This document shows, in pieces, positions 1 to 9,317 of a stretch of 64,000 nucleotides of DNA. The notes under the pieces were generated by a model. That model made no database searches and was not told where the DNA came from. It saw nothing but the letters and a program-made list of their open reading frames with translations. Source of the stretch: SIG440 sp045646865 (GTDB lineage: Bacteria > Bacillota > Clostridia > Monoglobales > Monoglobaceae). Positions within the stretch are counted from its first letter, which is position 1; every line of letters begins with the position of its first letter. Position numbers and translations under genes: made by a program. The stretch covers positions 62,001-126,000 of the forward strand of contig JAZRLM010000007.1 in NCBI GenBank assembly GCA_045646865.1, in the 5' to 3' direction.

Positions 1-10
1 GAGAAGTCAA

Positions 11-1201
11 ATGAGAAACATTTTGAATATAAATGATAACAAGTGTACAAGTTGCCAGGCGTGTGCGGCAGTGTGCCCTGTAGATGCCATTAAAATTGAC
101 TTGAATGAAAATGGTTTTTATAGACCGATAGTAGATACACAAAAGTGTATCTCATGCGAAAGATGCAAAAAGGTTTGTTATAAATTTGATGATAATGTCC
201 AGATGTCGGATAAGTGCAAAGCAGTATATGCCTGCAAGGGTGATGCCGATATATTAAAAAATGTTACATCAGGAGGATTTGCATATTTTCTTGCAAAAAA
301 AGCAATTACTGAGGGATACAGAGTTGTTGGTGTAGCCTATGATATAGAACGGAATATTGCTGTAACTGAGATAGCAGACACCGAGATAGAGCAATTTAAA
401 GGATCAAAATACATTCAGTCATATACTGCAGAAGCATTTAAGGAAATACTTAAAGATAGAAGAAATTCAAAATATATGGTATTTGGCTTGCCTTGTCATA
501 TATATGCATTGCGAAAAGCTGTAAGTCTGAATAAAGCCGATGATAACTTTGTATTTGTTGATTTGTTCTGTCATGGATGTCCAAGTATGCTTTTGTGGAA
601 TAAAACTGTCCAATGTGCAAAAGAAAAGTTAAATACAGATAAATTTGCAAAGATTGAATTTCGGAGCAAGAAAAAGGGCTGGCATGAGTTTTGTCTTAAT
701 TTTGAAACTAAAGATAAGCGGTTTTTAATATCTGACAGTTTTGGGGCTTTTTATAGATTGTTTTTCAGCAATTTGATTTTAAATGATGCTTGTGAAGATT
801 GTTTATTGAGAAGCACTTTGGCATACACGGATATAAGATTGGGCGACTTTTGGGGATGGCAGTATGACAAGGACATTATGGGAGTTTCTGCTGTAGCGGC
901 TGTTTCAGAGACGGGCGAAGAATGGTTGAAAAAGTTGCCGGAGAATGTTTTTATTGCCAAGCACAGGATAGAAGATGTTATTAAAGGACAAACGTATGGC
1001 AAGAAATATTCTGTGGACAGGGAAAAGAGAATCGAAATTCTTGAGCTGCTGAAAAGTGAAACCGACATAGATAAAATTCAAAAAATCTATGAAAAAGAGT
1101 TGCCGTTAAAAGCAAAAATTATGACAATTATGAAGAGGATTATATCCTTTATGCCACAATCGTTTAGGGTTGTTATACGAAAAAGATTTCACCAAAGATA
1201 G
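11..1201 (+). CDS. Ferredoxin / F420-hydrogenase beta subunit (FrhB)-like protein of polysaccharide cluster
   Basis: A 396-residue protein. Two 4Fe-4S motifs are visible at the N-terminus: C12, C15, C18, C22 and C46, C49, C52, C56, each in CxxCxxCxxxC spacing. The remainder resembles the FrhB N- and C-terminal domains (flavin/F420 binding in the hydrogenase family). It lacks any membrane segment but ends in a strongly basic amphipathic tail (about residues 365-396), which suggests peripheral membrane contact. A second member of the family lies at 7380 in the same cluster. Such proteins are frequent in capsule and exopolysaccharide clusters of gut anaerobes, often beside pyruvyl transferases, but their reaction is not established; an electron-transfer role is inference. 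The start ATG follows a GAGAAG ribosome-binding site at the window edge. Confidence 0.85.
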   Translation: MRNILNINDNKCTSCQACAAVCPVDAIKIDLNENGFYRPIVDTQKCISCERCKKVCYKFDDNVQMSDKCKAVYACKGDADILKNVTSGGFAYFLAKKAITEGYRVVGVAYDIERNIAVTEIADTEIEQFKGSKYIQSYTAEAFKEILKDRRNSKYMVFGLPCHIYALRKAVSLNKADDNFVFVDLFCHGCPSMLLWNKTVQCAKEKLNTDKFAKIEFRSKKKGWHEFCLNFETKDKRFLISDSFGAFYRLFFSNLILNDACEDCLLRSTLAYTDIRLGDFWGWQYDKDIMGVSAVAAVSETGEEWLKKLPENVFIAKHRIEDVIKGQTYGKKYSVDREKRIEILELLKSETDIDKIQKIYEKELPLKAKIMTIMKRIISFMPQSFRVVIRKRFHQR

Positions 1202-1217
1202 CAAGGAGAATTTTAGA

Positions 1218-2282
1218 ATGACTGTTTTGCATATTGCCTCAATTGAAGAAAATCCTTTTAATGGTGTTTGTGTTGTTGTTCCGCAACATATTGTCGAGCA
1301 ACAGAAGCTTGCCGACATTGCGTTGGTTAATATTAAAAACGTGAAGATCGCGGGGGTTAAAAATCAGCTTGAATATAATGCGGACTTTGATGTCGACCGT
1401 CTTCCGGCACCGTTTTCAAATCCCGATATTGTTATTTTTCACGAGGTTTACCGAACGGAGTTTTTGAAAATTTCAAAAAAACTTACCAAGAAGGGTATTC
1501 CGTATATAATTCTTCCACATGGGTCGTTGACAAAAGAAGTTCAAAAGCAAAACAGACTAAAAAAAACAATAGGAAACATTTTGTTTTTTAATAAATTCAT
1601 TAAAAATGCAAATGCGATTCAGTGTTTGTCAGAGCATGAACGCGAAAGAATTAAATTTAAAGTAAAAACCTTTGTTAGCACAAGTGGAATATATATGCCC
1701 GAAAAAAGAAAAAGTGATTTCAGAGAAGAAGGTGTAAAGATAAATTACATTGGGAGACTTGAAATGTATACAAAAGGCCTGGATATTATGGCTGAAGCGG
1801 TTGCCATGAAAGCGGATTTTTTGCGGAAGAATAATTGCAAAATAAACATATATGGTCCGGACATATTGGGCAGAGGAAAGGCACTTCGGAACTTAATAGG
1901 CAAACTGAACATACAGGATGTTTTAATTTTAAACGATGCGATTTCTGGGGAAGAAAAAGAAAGAATTATTTTGGCAACAGACATATTTTTTCAAACCTCG
2001 CGAACCGAGGCATTAACGTTAGGTATCCTTGAGGCGATGGGTTATGGTGTTCCCTGTCTGGTTACATGGGGGACAACGCAGGGTGAACTTGTTGAAAAAT
2101 ATGATGCCGGATGGGTTGCTGAAAATAATGCAGAGTCAATTGCCGATAAGTTGCAACTGGCAATTGAAGAGCGCACATTGTGGGAAAGGAAATCGCTGTC
2201 GGCAAGAAAAAGTGTTGTGGATAATTATGACTGGGCTATTGTGGTTAAAAACACATTGAAAGAATACCAAAAGTATGTTTAA
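1218..2282 (+). CDS. Glycosyltransferase, GT-B fold (family 4-like)
   Basis: A 354-residue cytoplasmic glycosyltransferase expected to add one sugar to a lipid-linked repeat unit at the inner face of the membrane. The C-terminal half shows the retaining GT-B donor-site signature: RTEALTLGILEAMGYGVP near residues 260-275, with the two glutamates spaced as in the EX7E motif, and an upstream INYIGRLEMYTKGLD segment typical of the GT4 nucleotide-sugar domain start. The frame is open upstream to 1170, overlapping the previous gene, but AAGGAG at 1203 places the start at ATG 1218. Donor and acceptor cannot be told from sequence. Confidence 0.88.
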   Translation: MTVLHIASIEENPFNGVCVVVPQHIVEQQKLADIALVNIKNVKIAGVKNQLEYNADFDVDRLPAPFSNPDIVIFHEVYRTEFLKISKKLTKKGIPYIILPHGSLTKEVQKQNRLKKTIGNILFFNKFIKNANAIQCLSEHERERIKFKVKTFVSTSGIYMPEKRKSDFREEGVKINYIGRLEMYTKGLDIMAEAVAMKADFLRKNNCKINIYGPDILGRGKALRNLIGKLNIQDVLILNDAISGEEKERIILATDIFFQTSRTEALTLGILEAMGYGVPCLVTWGTTQGELVEKYDAGWVAENNAESIADKLQLAIEERTLWERKSLSARKSVVDNYDWAIVVKNTLKEYQKYV

Positions 2283-2327
2283 ATTACGAGCAGAAGGACA
2301 TTAATTAAGAGGAAAGGTGAAAGATCA

Positions 2328-3455
2328 ATGAGGTATCCGATTGCAACAAGTTACATAAAGTTTTTTCTGTTAATTATGGTAATATCTTTATTTTTTGATG
2401 CCTTTCAGGATATAAAAGGGAAAAAGAAGCTGTTTTATACAATAACGATATGTACGGTTTTTTTTGCCGTAATGGGTTTCAGATATTATGGTATGGGCAA
2501 TGATACTGTAAACTATTATATAATGTTTTTGAAAACAGCAAACACGAATGATATTGTAAGGTTTGTAAAGGATTCAGGCATTGAATCGGGATATTTGTAT
2601 TATAACTATTTATTGTCTTTAATTTCGGATAATCCAAGAATTTTATTTGTTGTTACGGCAGCAATAGTATCTTTTGCTCTTGGTTTTTTTGCATACAGAA
2701 ACGTAAATAATCCGGGTGTATTTTTTTGTATGACGGTAGGACTGTTACTGTTTGATTTCCTGCTGAGTGCAATGCGTCAGGCGATGGCAACCGTATTTTT
2801 GTTATTTGCTATTGATGCCTTGATCCGTAAAAAAAGAGTACTTTTCTTAATAATGTGTCTTATAGGTACGAGGTTTCACAATGCAACATGGGCGATGCTG
2901 TTGGTAAGTCCGCTTTTTTGGAACAACAGCAACGAACAAAAGAAAGGAAATTCCCTTACATATGTTATAATTTTTGCTGTGGTTGTTGTGTGTAGCTTGT
3001 TTTTTGATAGTGTTTGGAACAGACTTATTACAATATTCCCCAAATATGACTATTATACGGGTGGAGCGCGCACTGATGGCGAACCGCGTCTTGCAATTTT
3101 TTTGAAAACAGTGGTGTATGCTGTAATCTTTATTGTACCCAAATTGTATAAGCATAAGCCTGCGGAAAGCAAGGAAATTTATAATATAGGCGAAAAGATG
3201 TCCCTTTTGATAATTGCAATGTATATGATTGCGGCAAATGCCACCGCACTTGCGCGATTGGCAGCGGTGTTCTCCTTCTTTGCTGTTGCTCATTTTTCCA
3301 ATACATTCAAAAACAACATCAGTAACGAAAAACTGATATTATTGCTTTTATCTTTAGCGGGTGCTGTGTTATATGGATTAGTAATTGTTATTTCTAAAAC
3401 ACCGGAGTGGCAGACTACATATCCTATATTATTGCAAATTGAGAGTATATTTTAA
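2328..3455 (+). CDS. EpsG/Wzy-like O-antigen or exopolysaccharide polymerase
   Basis: A 375-residue polytopic membrane protein with roughly ten hydrophobic segments. The N-terminal part carries the EpsG family pattern: a short first helix, then FRYYGMGNDTVNYY, which resembles the GxDxxxYxxxF loop of EpsG, and a later SAMRQAMA segment that matches the usual LRQ motif. Proteins of this family polymerise flipped repeat units on the outer face of the membrane. It sits between two glycosyltransferases with short gaps, consistent with one operon. The polymerase role is inferred from family and context. Confidence 0.8.
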   Translation: MRYPIATSYIKFFLLIMVISLFFDAFQDIKGKKKLFYTITICTVFFAVMGFRYYGMGNDTVNYYIMFLKTANTNDIVRFVKDSGIESGYLYYNYLLSLISDNPRILFVVTAAIVSFALGFFAYRNVNNPGVFFCMTVGLLLFDFLLSAMRQAMATVFLLFAIDALIRKKRVLFLIMCLIGTRFHNATWAMLLVSPLFWNNSNEQKKGNSLTYVIIFAVVVVCSLFFDSVWNRLITIFPKYDYYTGGARTDGEPRLAIFLKTVVYAVIFIVPKLYKHKPAESKEIYNIGEKMSLLIIAMYMIAANATALARLAAVFSFFAVAHFSNTFKNNISNEKLILLLLSLAGAVLYGLVIVISKTPEWQTTYPILLQIESIF

Positions 3456-3479
3456 AAGGTGTCAGGGGGAGGATTAAAT

Positions 3480-4595
3480 ATGAAGATAGTTTATGTGCTT
3501 AAAAAAGGATTTCAGTACTTTCCACCGTGTTTAACGCAGGTATTGTGTTTGGATGACCTTGGAGTTGAACTTGAAGTTTATCACGGAAAGAATACCGAAA
3601 CAATTGATAACCTTTTGGATAAGCGCGGAATAAAACATTTTGAATTATCCTCTGATCGACAGAGTAAAAATAAGTTTGAAAGAGCGATCAACTTGTTGCG
3701 TTTTATTCCCGAGATGAAAAAATTAAACAGAGCTATTCCCAAAGATACCCTTCTGTGGTTGGGTAATTGTGAAACTGCTGTTGCGTTTGGCATTAAGAAA
3801 CTGAAAAACAGACGTTTTGTAGTTTCTGTGTTAGAGCTATATGAAGAAAAATCGTTTCTTGGAAAAACATTGGCTAAATATATTAATTATGCAGAAGCGG
3901 TAGTTTGTTGTGAACCACATCGTGCAGCAATTATGATGAGTAGGCATAACCTGAAGAAAAAGCCCTTTGTAGTGGCCAATAAACCCTATGAATATCAGGA
4001 AACGATAAAAGCAAAAGAAGAGATATTGCAAAAATTAGACGATTATAAAGATAAATTTATTGTTATTTACCAAGGAAATATCTCTCCTGAACGACCATTG
4101 ATGAGAATTGCAAAGGCTCTTAATAAATTAGGGGATCCTAATGTATATTTTTTTGTATTGGGTAAATTCTTTTCCGGCGGGAAGATGGATTACATAAATG
4201 AGGTGAAAAAAGCATATCCCAATACTGTATTCTGGGGGTATGTTCCAGCACCGGAGCATTTGGCTATTACAGCAAAGTGCAATATAGGTATTGCGACATA
4301 CGATATGCATTGTATGAATACGGTATTTTGTGCTCCCAATAAAATATATGAATATTCAAAATATGGGCTGCCTATGTTGACGTCATTAAATATTGGACTT
4401 ACAGAGACGGTAGGGGTAGCAAAGGCGGCAGAATGTGTTAATTTTGATGATGAAGAGGAAATTTTAAAGGGCATAAAGACAATTAAAGATAATTATAGTT
4501 TTTATTCTGAAAATGCTCTTAAATTTTATAATGATTATGACGTGAAAGAAAGAATAGCAGAGGTTTTGTCAGGATTAAAAGAGGGTCGGGAGTAG
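3480..4595 (+). CDS. Glycosyltransferase, GT-B fold
   Basis: A 371-residue protein that looks like a GT-B glycosyltransferase. The C-terminal half contains KFIVIYQGNISPERP and later a GIATYDM...CAPNKIYEYSKYGLPML stretch; PNKIYEYxxxGLPxL is the donor-binding signature common in capsule glycosyltransferases of this class. A GTG at 3459 is in frame, but GGGGGAGG at 3465-3472 places the start at ATG 3480. It lies 24 nt after the polymerase gene. Substrates are unknown. Confidence 0.85.
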   Translation: MKIVYVLKKGFQYFPPCLTQVLCLDDLGVELEVYHGKNTETIDNLLDKRGIKHFELSSDRQSKNKFERAINLLRFIPEMKKLNRAIPKDTLLWLGNCETAVAFGIKKLKNRRFVVSVLELYEEKSFLGKTLAKYINYAEAVVCCEPHRAAIMMSRHNLKKKPFVVANKPYEYQETIKAKEEILQKLDDYKDKFIVIYQGNISPERPLMRIAKALNKLGDPNVYFFVLGKFFSGGKMDYINEVKKAYPNTVFWGYVPAPEHLAITAKCNIGIATYDMHCMNTVFCAPNKIYEYSKYGLPMLTSLNIGLTETVGVAKAAECVNFDDEEEILKGIKTIKDNYSFYSENALKFYNDYDVKERIAEVLSGLKEGRE

Positions 4596-4663
4596 GCTAG
4601 AAGACAATCAAGCATTGTGTGTCTTGTTGATGGTTAAGTAGTTTTAGCTAAGGAGATTAATTT

Positions 4664-5857
4664 ATGAAGAGGATAATGTTATATCAGCACGGTGGAAGTT
4701 ATAATCACGGATGCGAAGCGCTGGCAACAACGGTACCGATGATTATAAAGGATGCTGTCGATGAAACACAGGTTTTTTTGTGCTCGGGACAACCCAAACA
4801 GGACAAAAGATATGATATAGAGAACCTGGATAAAATTGTTGATAGTGGAAATCCGACAAAGCGTTGGACCCCGGTGTTTTTTATCTATCAGTTGAATAAA
4901 AGGCTGATAAAAAGCAAGAAATTTCGTGAAAAAATTATGAAATTCAGAGGCTGCATAAAACGGTCTAAAAATATGGACGCATTAGTTGCCATCGGGGGCG
5001 ATATGTATTGCTATTCTAAAGGAAAAGATTATTGGAACACCGATAAGACGCTTAAGGCAAAGGGCAAGAAACTAATGCTTTGGGCGTGTTCTATTGAGCC
5101 GGCCGATATTCCCGGAGAACTTGCAGAGCATTTAAAAGTATTTGATTTAATTACTGCAAGAGAAAGTATTACCTATGAAGCTCTTGTTGCAAACGGATTG
5201 GCTGATAAAGCTTATCTTGTGACAGACCCAGCATTTTTACTTAAAAAAGAGGAATTGCCTTTGCCGAGAAACTGGAAGGCAGGCAATATGGTTGGAATTA
5301 ACTTGAGTCCGCTTGTCCTTAAATACACAGAAAATAAAAATCAGGTAGTTCAATCGGTTTATTCTCTTATTGAATATATTCTCAAGAACACGGATATGAA
5401 TGTTGCATTAATTCCCCATGTGCGCATAAAAGGTACTGATGATGTAACTGTTATGGAGCCGATTTACAACCACTTTAAGGAAACAGACAGGATTGTTTTG
5501 CTCGACGATATGGCATTGGGTTGCAAAGAGCTTAAGGGATATATATCCCGTTGCAGATTTTTTGTAGGAGCCAGGACGCATTCTGTCATTGCTGCATATT
5601 CAACTTGTGTTCCGGCACTTGCTATTGGATATTCGGTAAAAGCAAATGGTATTGCAAAAGATATTTTTGGTTACACCGACAATTTGGTTCTGCCTGTCCA
5701 GACATTGAGTTCTTCAGAGGCTGTGATTGACAGTTTTAATTATCTTGTTGAAAACGAAGCGAAATTAAAGTCGCATCTTGAACAAACTATGCCCGAGTAC
5801 AAAGAAAATGCAAAAATAACTGGGCATCTCTTAAATAAACTGATTAACGAAGGATAG
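4664..5857 (+). CDS. Polysaccharide pyruvyl transferase family protein
   Basis: A 397-residue member of the polysaccharide pyruvyl transferase family (PF04230), which includes CsaB, WcaK and EpsI and has a GT-B-like fold using phosphoenolpyruvate to form ketal pyruvate on sugars. Visible family features are the N-terminal YQHGGSYNHGCEAL loop, the central DPAFLL segment (usual form TDPAFLL), and the C-terminal FFVGARTHSVIAAYSTCVPALAIGYSVKANGIAKDIFG region, which contains the conserved R-x-H and the GYS-K. AAGGAG at 4651 sets the start. Pyruvylated wall polymers are the usual ligand of SLH domains, and two SLH proteins occur later in this window; a functional link is possible but unproven. Confidence 0.88.
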   Translation: MKRIMLYQHGGSYNHGCEALATTVPMIIKDAVDETQVFLCSGQPKQDKRYDIENLDKIVDSGNPTKRWTPVFFIYQLNKRLIKSKKFREKIMKFRGCIKRSKNMDALVAIGGDMYCYSKGKDYWNTDKTLKAKGKKLMLWACSIEPADIPGELAEHLKVFDLITARESITYEALVANGLADKAYLVTDPAFLLKKEELPLPRNWKAGNMVGINLSPLVLKYTENKNQVVQSVYSLIEYILKNTDMNVALIPHVRIKGTDDVTVMEPIYNHFKETDRIVLLDDMALGCKELKGYISRCRFFVGARTHSVIAAYSTCVPALAIGYSVKANGIAKDIFGYTDNLVLPVQTLSSSEAVIDSFNYLVENEAKLKSHLEQTMPEYKENAKITGHLLNKLINEG

Positions 5858-5862
5858 TTTTG

Positions 5863-7392
5863 ATGAAAATGAATCAATTAAAAATAGGCGTTATATTATC
5901 ATATGCAACACAGGCAGTACATATTTTATCAGGTCTTTTGTATACGCCTATTATGCTACGACTGCTTGGACAAAGTGAATATGGCCTTTATCAGCTTGTG
6001 AATTCGGTTGTGTCGTATCTCAGCTTGTTGAGCCTTGGTTTTGCTGCAAGTTATGTGCGTTTTTATTCGCGATATAAAGTGCGGCGTGATGTGCATGGGA
6101 TAGCAAATCTAAACGGATTGTTTATGGTCATTTTTGTGATTATAGCTATAGTGTGTATTTTGTGCGGAATCGTTATGGTGTATAATGCCAAGGCTATATT
6201 CGGAAACGGACTTACCGAAACGGAATTGTCAAAAGCAAAGGTTTTGCTTGGAATAATGGTATTTAACATGGCTGCAACCTTTATTAACAGCGTTTTTTCA
6301 AGCATTATAACGGCGCATGAAAAGTTTTTCTTCCAAAAGCTTGTTTCTTTTCTGAAAGTTTTATTTAACCCTTTTATCACATTACCGTTGCTTATTATGG
6401 GATGTGGATCCGTTGCGATGGTAGTGGTAACTACGGGGTTAACAATAACTGCTTTGTTGGCAGATACTGTTTTTTGTTTAAAGAAATTAAAAGTTAGGTT
6501 TGTTTTTCGCTCCCTTGATTTCTCTCTCTTTAAGGAAATGTGGGGGTTTACGTTCTTTTTGTTTGTAGGAATGATAGTGAATCAGGTTAACTGGAGTATA
6601 GGTAAGTTTTTGCTTGGAAGAATGATTGGAACTGTTGCGGTTGCAATTTTTGGTTTGGCGGCACAACTTAATTCTATGTATCTGACTCTTTCAACCTCAG
6701 TGTCAAATGTATTTATTCCTCGGGTCAATAATATGGTTGCTAAAAACGAAGACAAAAATGAACTTAATAAGCTTTTTATCAAAGTGGGCAGAATACAGTT
6801 TTTAATTCTGGGGCTTATAATTACAGGATATATAATTTTTGGAAAAGAATTTATTGGGTTTTGGGCAGGACAAGGCTATGATGAAGCATATATTATAGGT
6901 CTGTTTTTAATGGTTCCGGTAACTGTTCCATTAATTCAGAATCTTGGAATTGAAATTCTTATTGCAAAGAACAGACATAAAACAAGAGCGATGGTGTATC
7001 TGCTTGTTGCTGTTTTTAATGTTTTAATCAGTGTTCCCTGTATAAAACGATGGGGTGCAAGTGGTGCTGCTGTTGGTACGGCGATTTCCTTAATAGCGGG
7101 AAATGTTTTCTTTATAAATTGGTATTATCATAAAAAAATGGAACTTAATATGATAACCTTCTGGAAAAGTATATTTGGTATTTTTGTTCCAATGGCGATT
7201 GCGGCCGTTTTGGGTGTTGTAACCAAACGTGTCTTAATGCGTTCAGAAGGTGTAGTTTGTTTGCTTTTGGCCATTATTGTTTATTGCATTATATATTTGC
7301 TGATGATATGGTTTTTCGGAATGAATGTGCAAGAAAAGAATCTTCTTATTAAACCCCTTGAAAAGGTGAGGAAAAAATTATGCAGAAGATAG
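5863..7392 (+). CDS. Polysaccharide flippase (Wzx / oligosaccharide flippase, MATE-like MVF)
   Basis: A 509-residue integral membrane protein with about 12-14 hydrophobic helices spread over its whole length, as in Wzx flippases. The opening IGVILSYATQAVHILSGLLYTPIMLRLLG, followed by SEYGLYQLVNSV, is the usual start of polysaccharide biosynthesis family flippases (PF01943/PF13440). It would move undecaprenyl-linked repeat units across the membrane for polymerisation by the EpsG-like protein. A TTG at 5860 is possible, but AAGGA at 5850-5854 fits ATG 5863 better. The 3' end overlaps the next gene by 13 nt, so the two are probably translationally coupled. Confidence 0.88.
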   Translation: MKMNQLKIGVILSYATQAVHILSGLLYTPIMLRLLGQSEYGLYQLVNSVVSYLSLLSLGFAASYVRFYSRYKVRRDVHGIANLNGLFMVIFVIIAIVCILCGIVMVYNAKAIFGNGLTETELSKAKVLLGIMVFNMAATFINSVFSSIITAHEKFFFQKLVSFLKVLFNPFITLPLLIMGCGSVAMVVVTTGLTITALLADTVFCLKKLKVRFVFRSLDFSLFKEMWGFTFFLFVGMIVNQVNWSIGKFLLGRMIGTVAVAIFGLAAQLNSMYLTLSTSVSNVFIPRVNNMVAKNEDKNELNKLFIKVGRIQFLILGLIITGYIIFGKEFIGFWAGQGYDEAYIIGLFLMVPVTVPLIQNLGIEILIAKNRHKTRAMVYLLVAVFNVLISVPCIKRWGASGAAVGTAISLIAGNVFFINWYYHKKMELNMITFWKSIFGIFVPMAIAAVLGVVTKRVLMRSEGVVCLLLAIIVYCIIYLLMIWFFGMNVQEKNLLIKPLEKVRKKLCRR

Positions 7393-8537
7393 CAGATATA
7401 AAAAAATGCTCAGGCTGTTCAGCTTGCTACAGTATTTGTCCTAAAGGTTGCATAACTATGCAGCCTGATCATGAAGGCTTTTTGTGTCCTGCCATTGACC
7501 ACACTTTGTGTGTTGACTGTGGGATGTGTAAAAATATTTGCCCTGTGTTGAACGAATATAAGGGAAATTCCAAAGGAAAAGCTTATGTGTGCATAAATGG
7601 TGACGAGAATGTAAGACTGCAAAGCTCGTCAGGAGGTGTATTTTCGCTTATTGCGGAGTATATATTGAGCCTTGATGGGGTTGTTTTTGGTGCAGCATTT
7701 GATGAAGATTTAAGCGTTCATCATATAGAGGTAACAGATGTTGATAGTCTGGAAAAACTGCGTGGCTCAAAATATTTGCAGAGCCGCATTGAAGATACCT
7801 ATAAGTCGGCAAAGGCTTATCTTGAAAACGGTAAACCTGTATTATTCTCGGGTACACCCTGTCAGATAAGCGGGTTAAAGGCGTATTTGCGTAAGGATTA
7901 CGAAAATCTGTATATTCAGGATATAATATGTCATGGAGCCCCGTCACCTGTTGTTTGGCAGAAGTATTTGAGATTTCGGGAAGAAAGAGCGGTGGCAAGT
8001 GCGAGGAAAGCGTCATTCAGACATAAAAAATATGGCTGGAAGAGGTACTCCGTAAAATTGGATTTTACTGACAGTACGGAGTATATGCAAATTCATCACG
8101 ATGATCTGTATATGAAGAGCTTTCTATCGGATCTTTGCTTAAGACCGTCTTGTTATAAATGTCATTCGAAGTCGGTTGAACGTGAGAGTGATATTACCCT
8201 TGCTGATTTTTGGGGTATTGAGAAAGTGTGCCCTGAGTTTTTTGACGACAAGGGAGCTTCTTTGGTTTTAGTAAACTCTTCAAAGGGCCGTAGATTATTT
8301 GATAAGGTATTATCGCAAATGCGTTATAAAGAAGTTGATGCGGATATCGTTTCAAAACTTAATCCATCAGTCTATCGGTCGGCAAAAAGACCCAAAAACA
8401 GAAAACACTTTATGAAACTTATTAATGAGATGCCGTTTGATAATGCTGTTAGGGTTTGTACAAGAAGGCCATTGGCACGCAAGGTGCTGGGCTTTGTAAA
8501 AAGAAGACTTGTTAAGGTAATAAAAAAATTATCCTGA
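7380..8537 (+). CDS. Ferredoxin / F420-hydrogenase beta subunit (FrhB)-like protein, second copy
   Basis: A 385-residue paralogue of the protein at 11-1201, with cysteine clusters C10, C13, C16, C20 and C44, C47, C50, C54 for two 4Fe-4S centres. Later conserved blocks are SSSGGVFSLIAEYIL, KYLQSRIEDTYK, SGTPCQISGLKAYL and ITLADFWGIEK, all recognisable FrhB-domain segments. The C-terminus again is a basic amphipathic tail. It overlaps the flippase gene, so it belongs to the same transcript. Its substrate is unknown; a redox modification of sugar or lipid intermediates would be a guess. Confidence 0.85.
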   Translation: MQKIADIKKCSGCSACYSICPKGCITMQPDHEGFLCPAIDHTLCVDCGMCKNICPVLNEYKGNSKGKAYVCINGDENVRLQSSSGGVFSLIAEYILSLDGVVFGAAFDEDLSVHHIEVTDVDSLEKLRGSKYLQSRIEDTYKSAKAYLENGKPVLFSGTPCQISGLKAYLRKDYENLYIQDIICHGAPSPVVWQKYLRFREERAVASARKASFRHKKYGWKRYSVKLDFTDSTEYMQIHHDDLYMKSFLSDLCLRPSCYKCHSKSVERESDITLADFWGIEKVCPEFFDDKGASLVLVNSSKGRRLFDKVLSQMRYKEVDADIVSKLNPSVYRSAKRPKNRKHFMKLINEMPFDNAVRVCTRRPLARKVLGFVKRRLVKVIKKLS

Positions 8538-8558
8538 TTACAACTCGGAGGAAAATTA

Positions 8559-9302
8559 ATGATACCAAAAATCATTCATTATTGCTGGTTTGGGGACGAC
8601 CCATTTCCCGAAGATGCGATTAAGTGTATAAATAGCTGGAAGAAATTCTGTCCTGACTACGAGATTATTCGTTGGGATGAGTCTAATTATGATGTTGCTA
8701 AGAATGTTTATATGAAAGAGGCTTATGAGGCAAAGAAATGGGGATTTGTTCCTGATTATGCGCGCCTTGATATTGTTTACAATTATGGCGGCATATATAT
8801 GGATACCGATGTAGAATTGCTAAAGCCTCTTGATGATTTGCTCGACTGTAATGCATATATGGGTATCGAAAGACCGGGAATAGTTGCTTTAGGTCTGGGC
8901 TTTGGAGCGGAAAAAGGCAATCCGCTCATTCTTGAATTGCTTGAAGAATACAAAGATAAAAGATTCATTATTAATGGCAAGGTAGATTTAACCCCTGCCC
9001 CCAAATATCAAAAGCCTTTGTTTGACAAGTATGGAATCAGCGAAAATAAAATGTATGAAATTAAGGATGGGTGTTTTGTTTATCCCTTAGAATATTTTTG
9101 CCCATTTGATTTGGAGACAGGCAGATTGCATATAACAGAAAATACTTATTCCATACACAGATATGCTGCAAGCTGGGCAAATAAAGGCAGTGTTATCAGA
9201 GGAAAGATATATCGGTTTTTAAACAGACATTTTGGCAAAAAAACTGCTGATTGGGTTAAAATGATTAAGCATAAAATGTGTTCATTATTTTATAGTGAGT
9301 AA
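8559..9302 (+). CDS. Glycosyltransferase family 32-like (DXD-type) transferase
   Basis: A 247-residue protein that begins MIPKIIHYCWFG, the signature start of GT32 capsular transferases (Gly_transf_sug, PF04488). The metal-binding DxD is D82-T-D84 within YGGIYMDTDVELLKPL, and the acceptor-side DYARLDIVY precedes it. The last 35 residues are basic and amphipathic, probably attaching the enzyme to the membrane. GGAGG at 8547-8551 sets the ATG. The enzyme is expected to be a retaining transferase acting on the polysaccharide repeat; the sugar is unknown. Confidence 0.88.
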   Translation: MIPKIIHYCWFGDDPFPEDAIKCINSWKKFCPDYEIIRWDESNYDVAKNVYMKEAYEAKKWGFVPDYARLDIVYNYGGIYMDTDVELLKPLDDLLDCNAYMGIERPGIVALGLGFGAEKGNPLILELLEEYKDKRFIINGKVDLTPAPKYQKPLFDKYGISENKMYEIKDGCFVYPLEYFCPFDLETGRLHITENTYSIHRYAASWANKGSVIRGKIYRFLNRHFGKKTADWVKMIKHKMCSLFYSE

Positions 9303-9317
9303 AAGGTGCGTTTTGTT

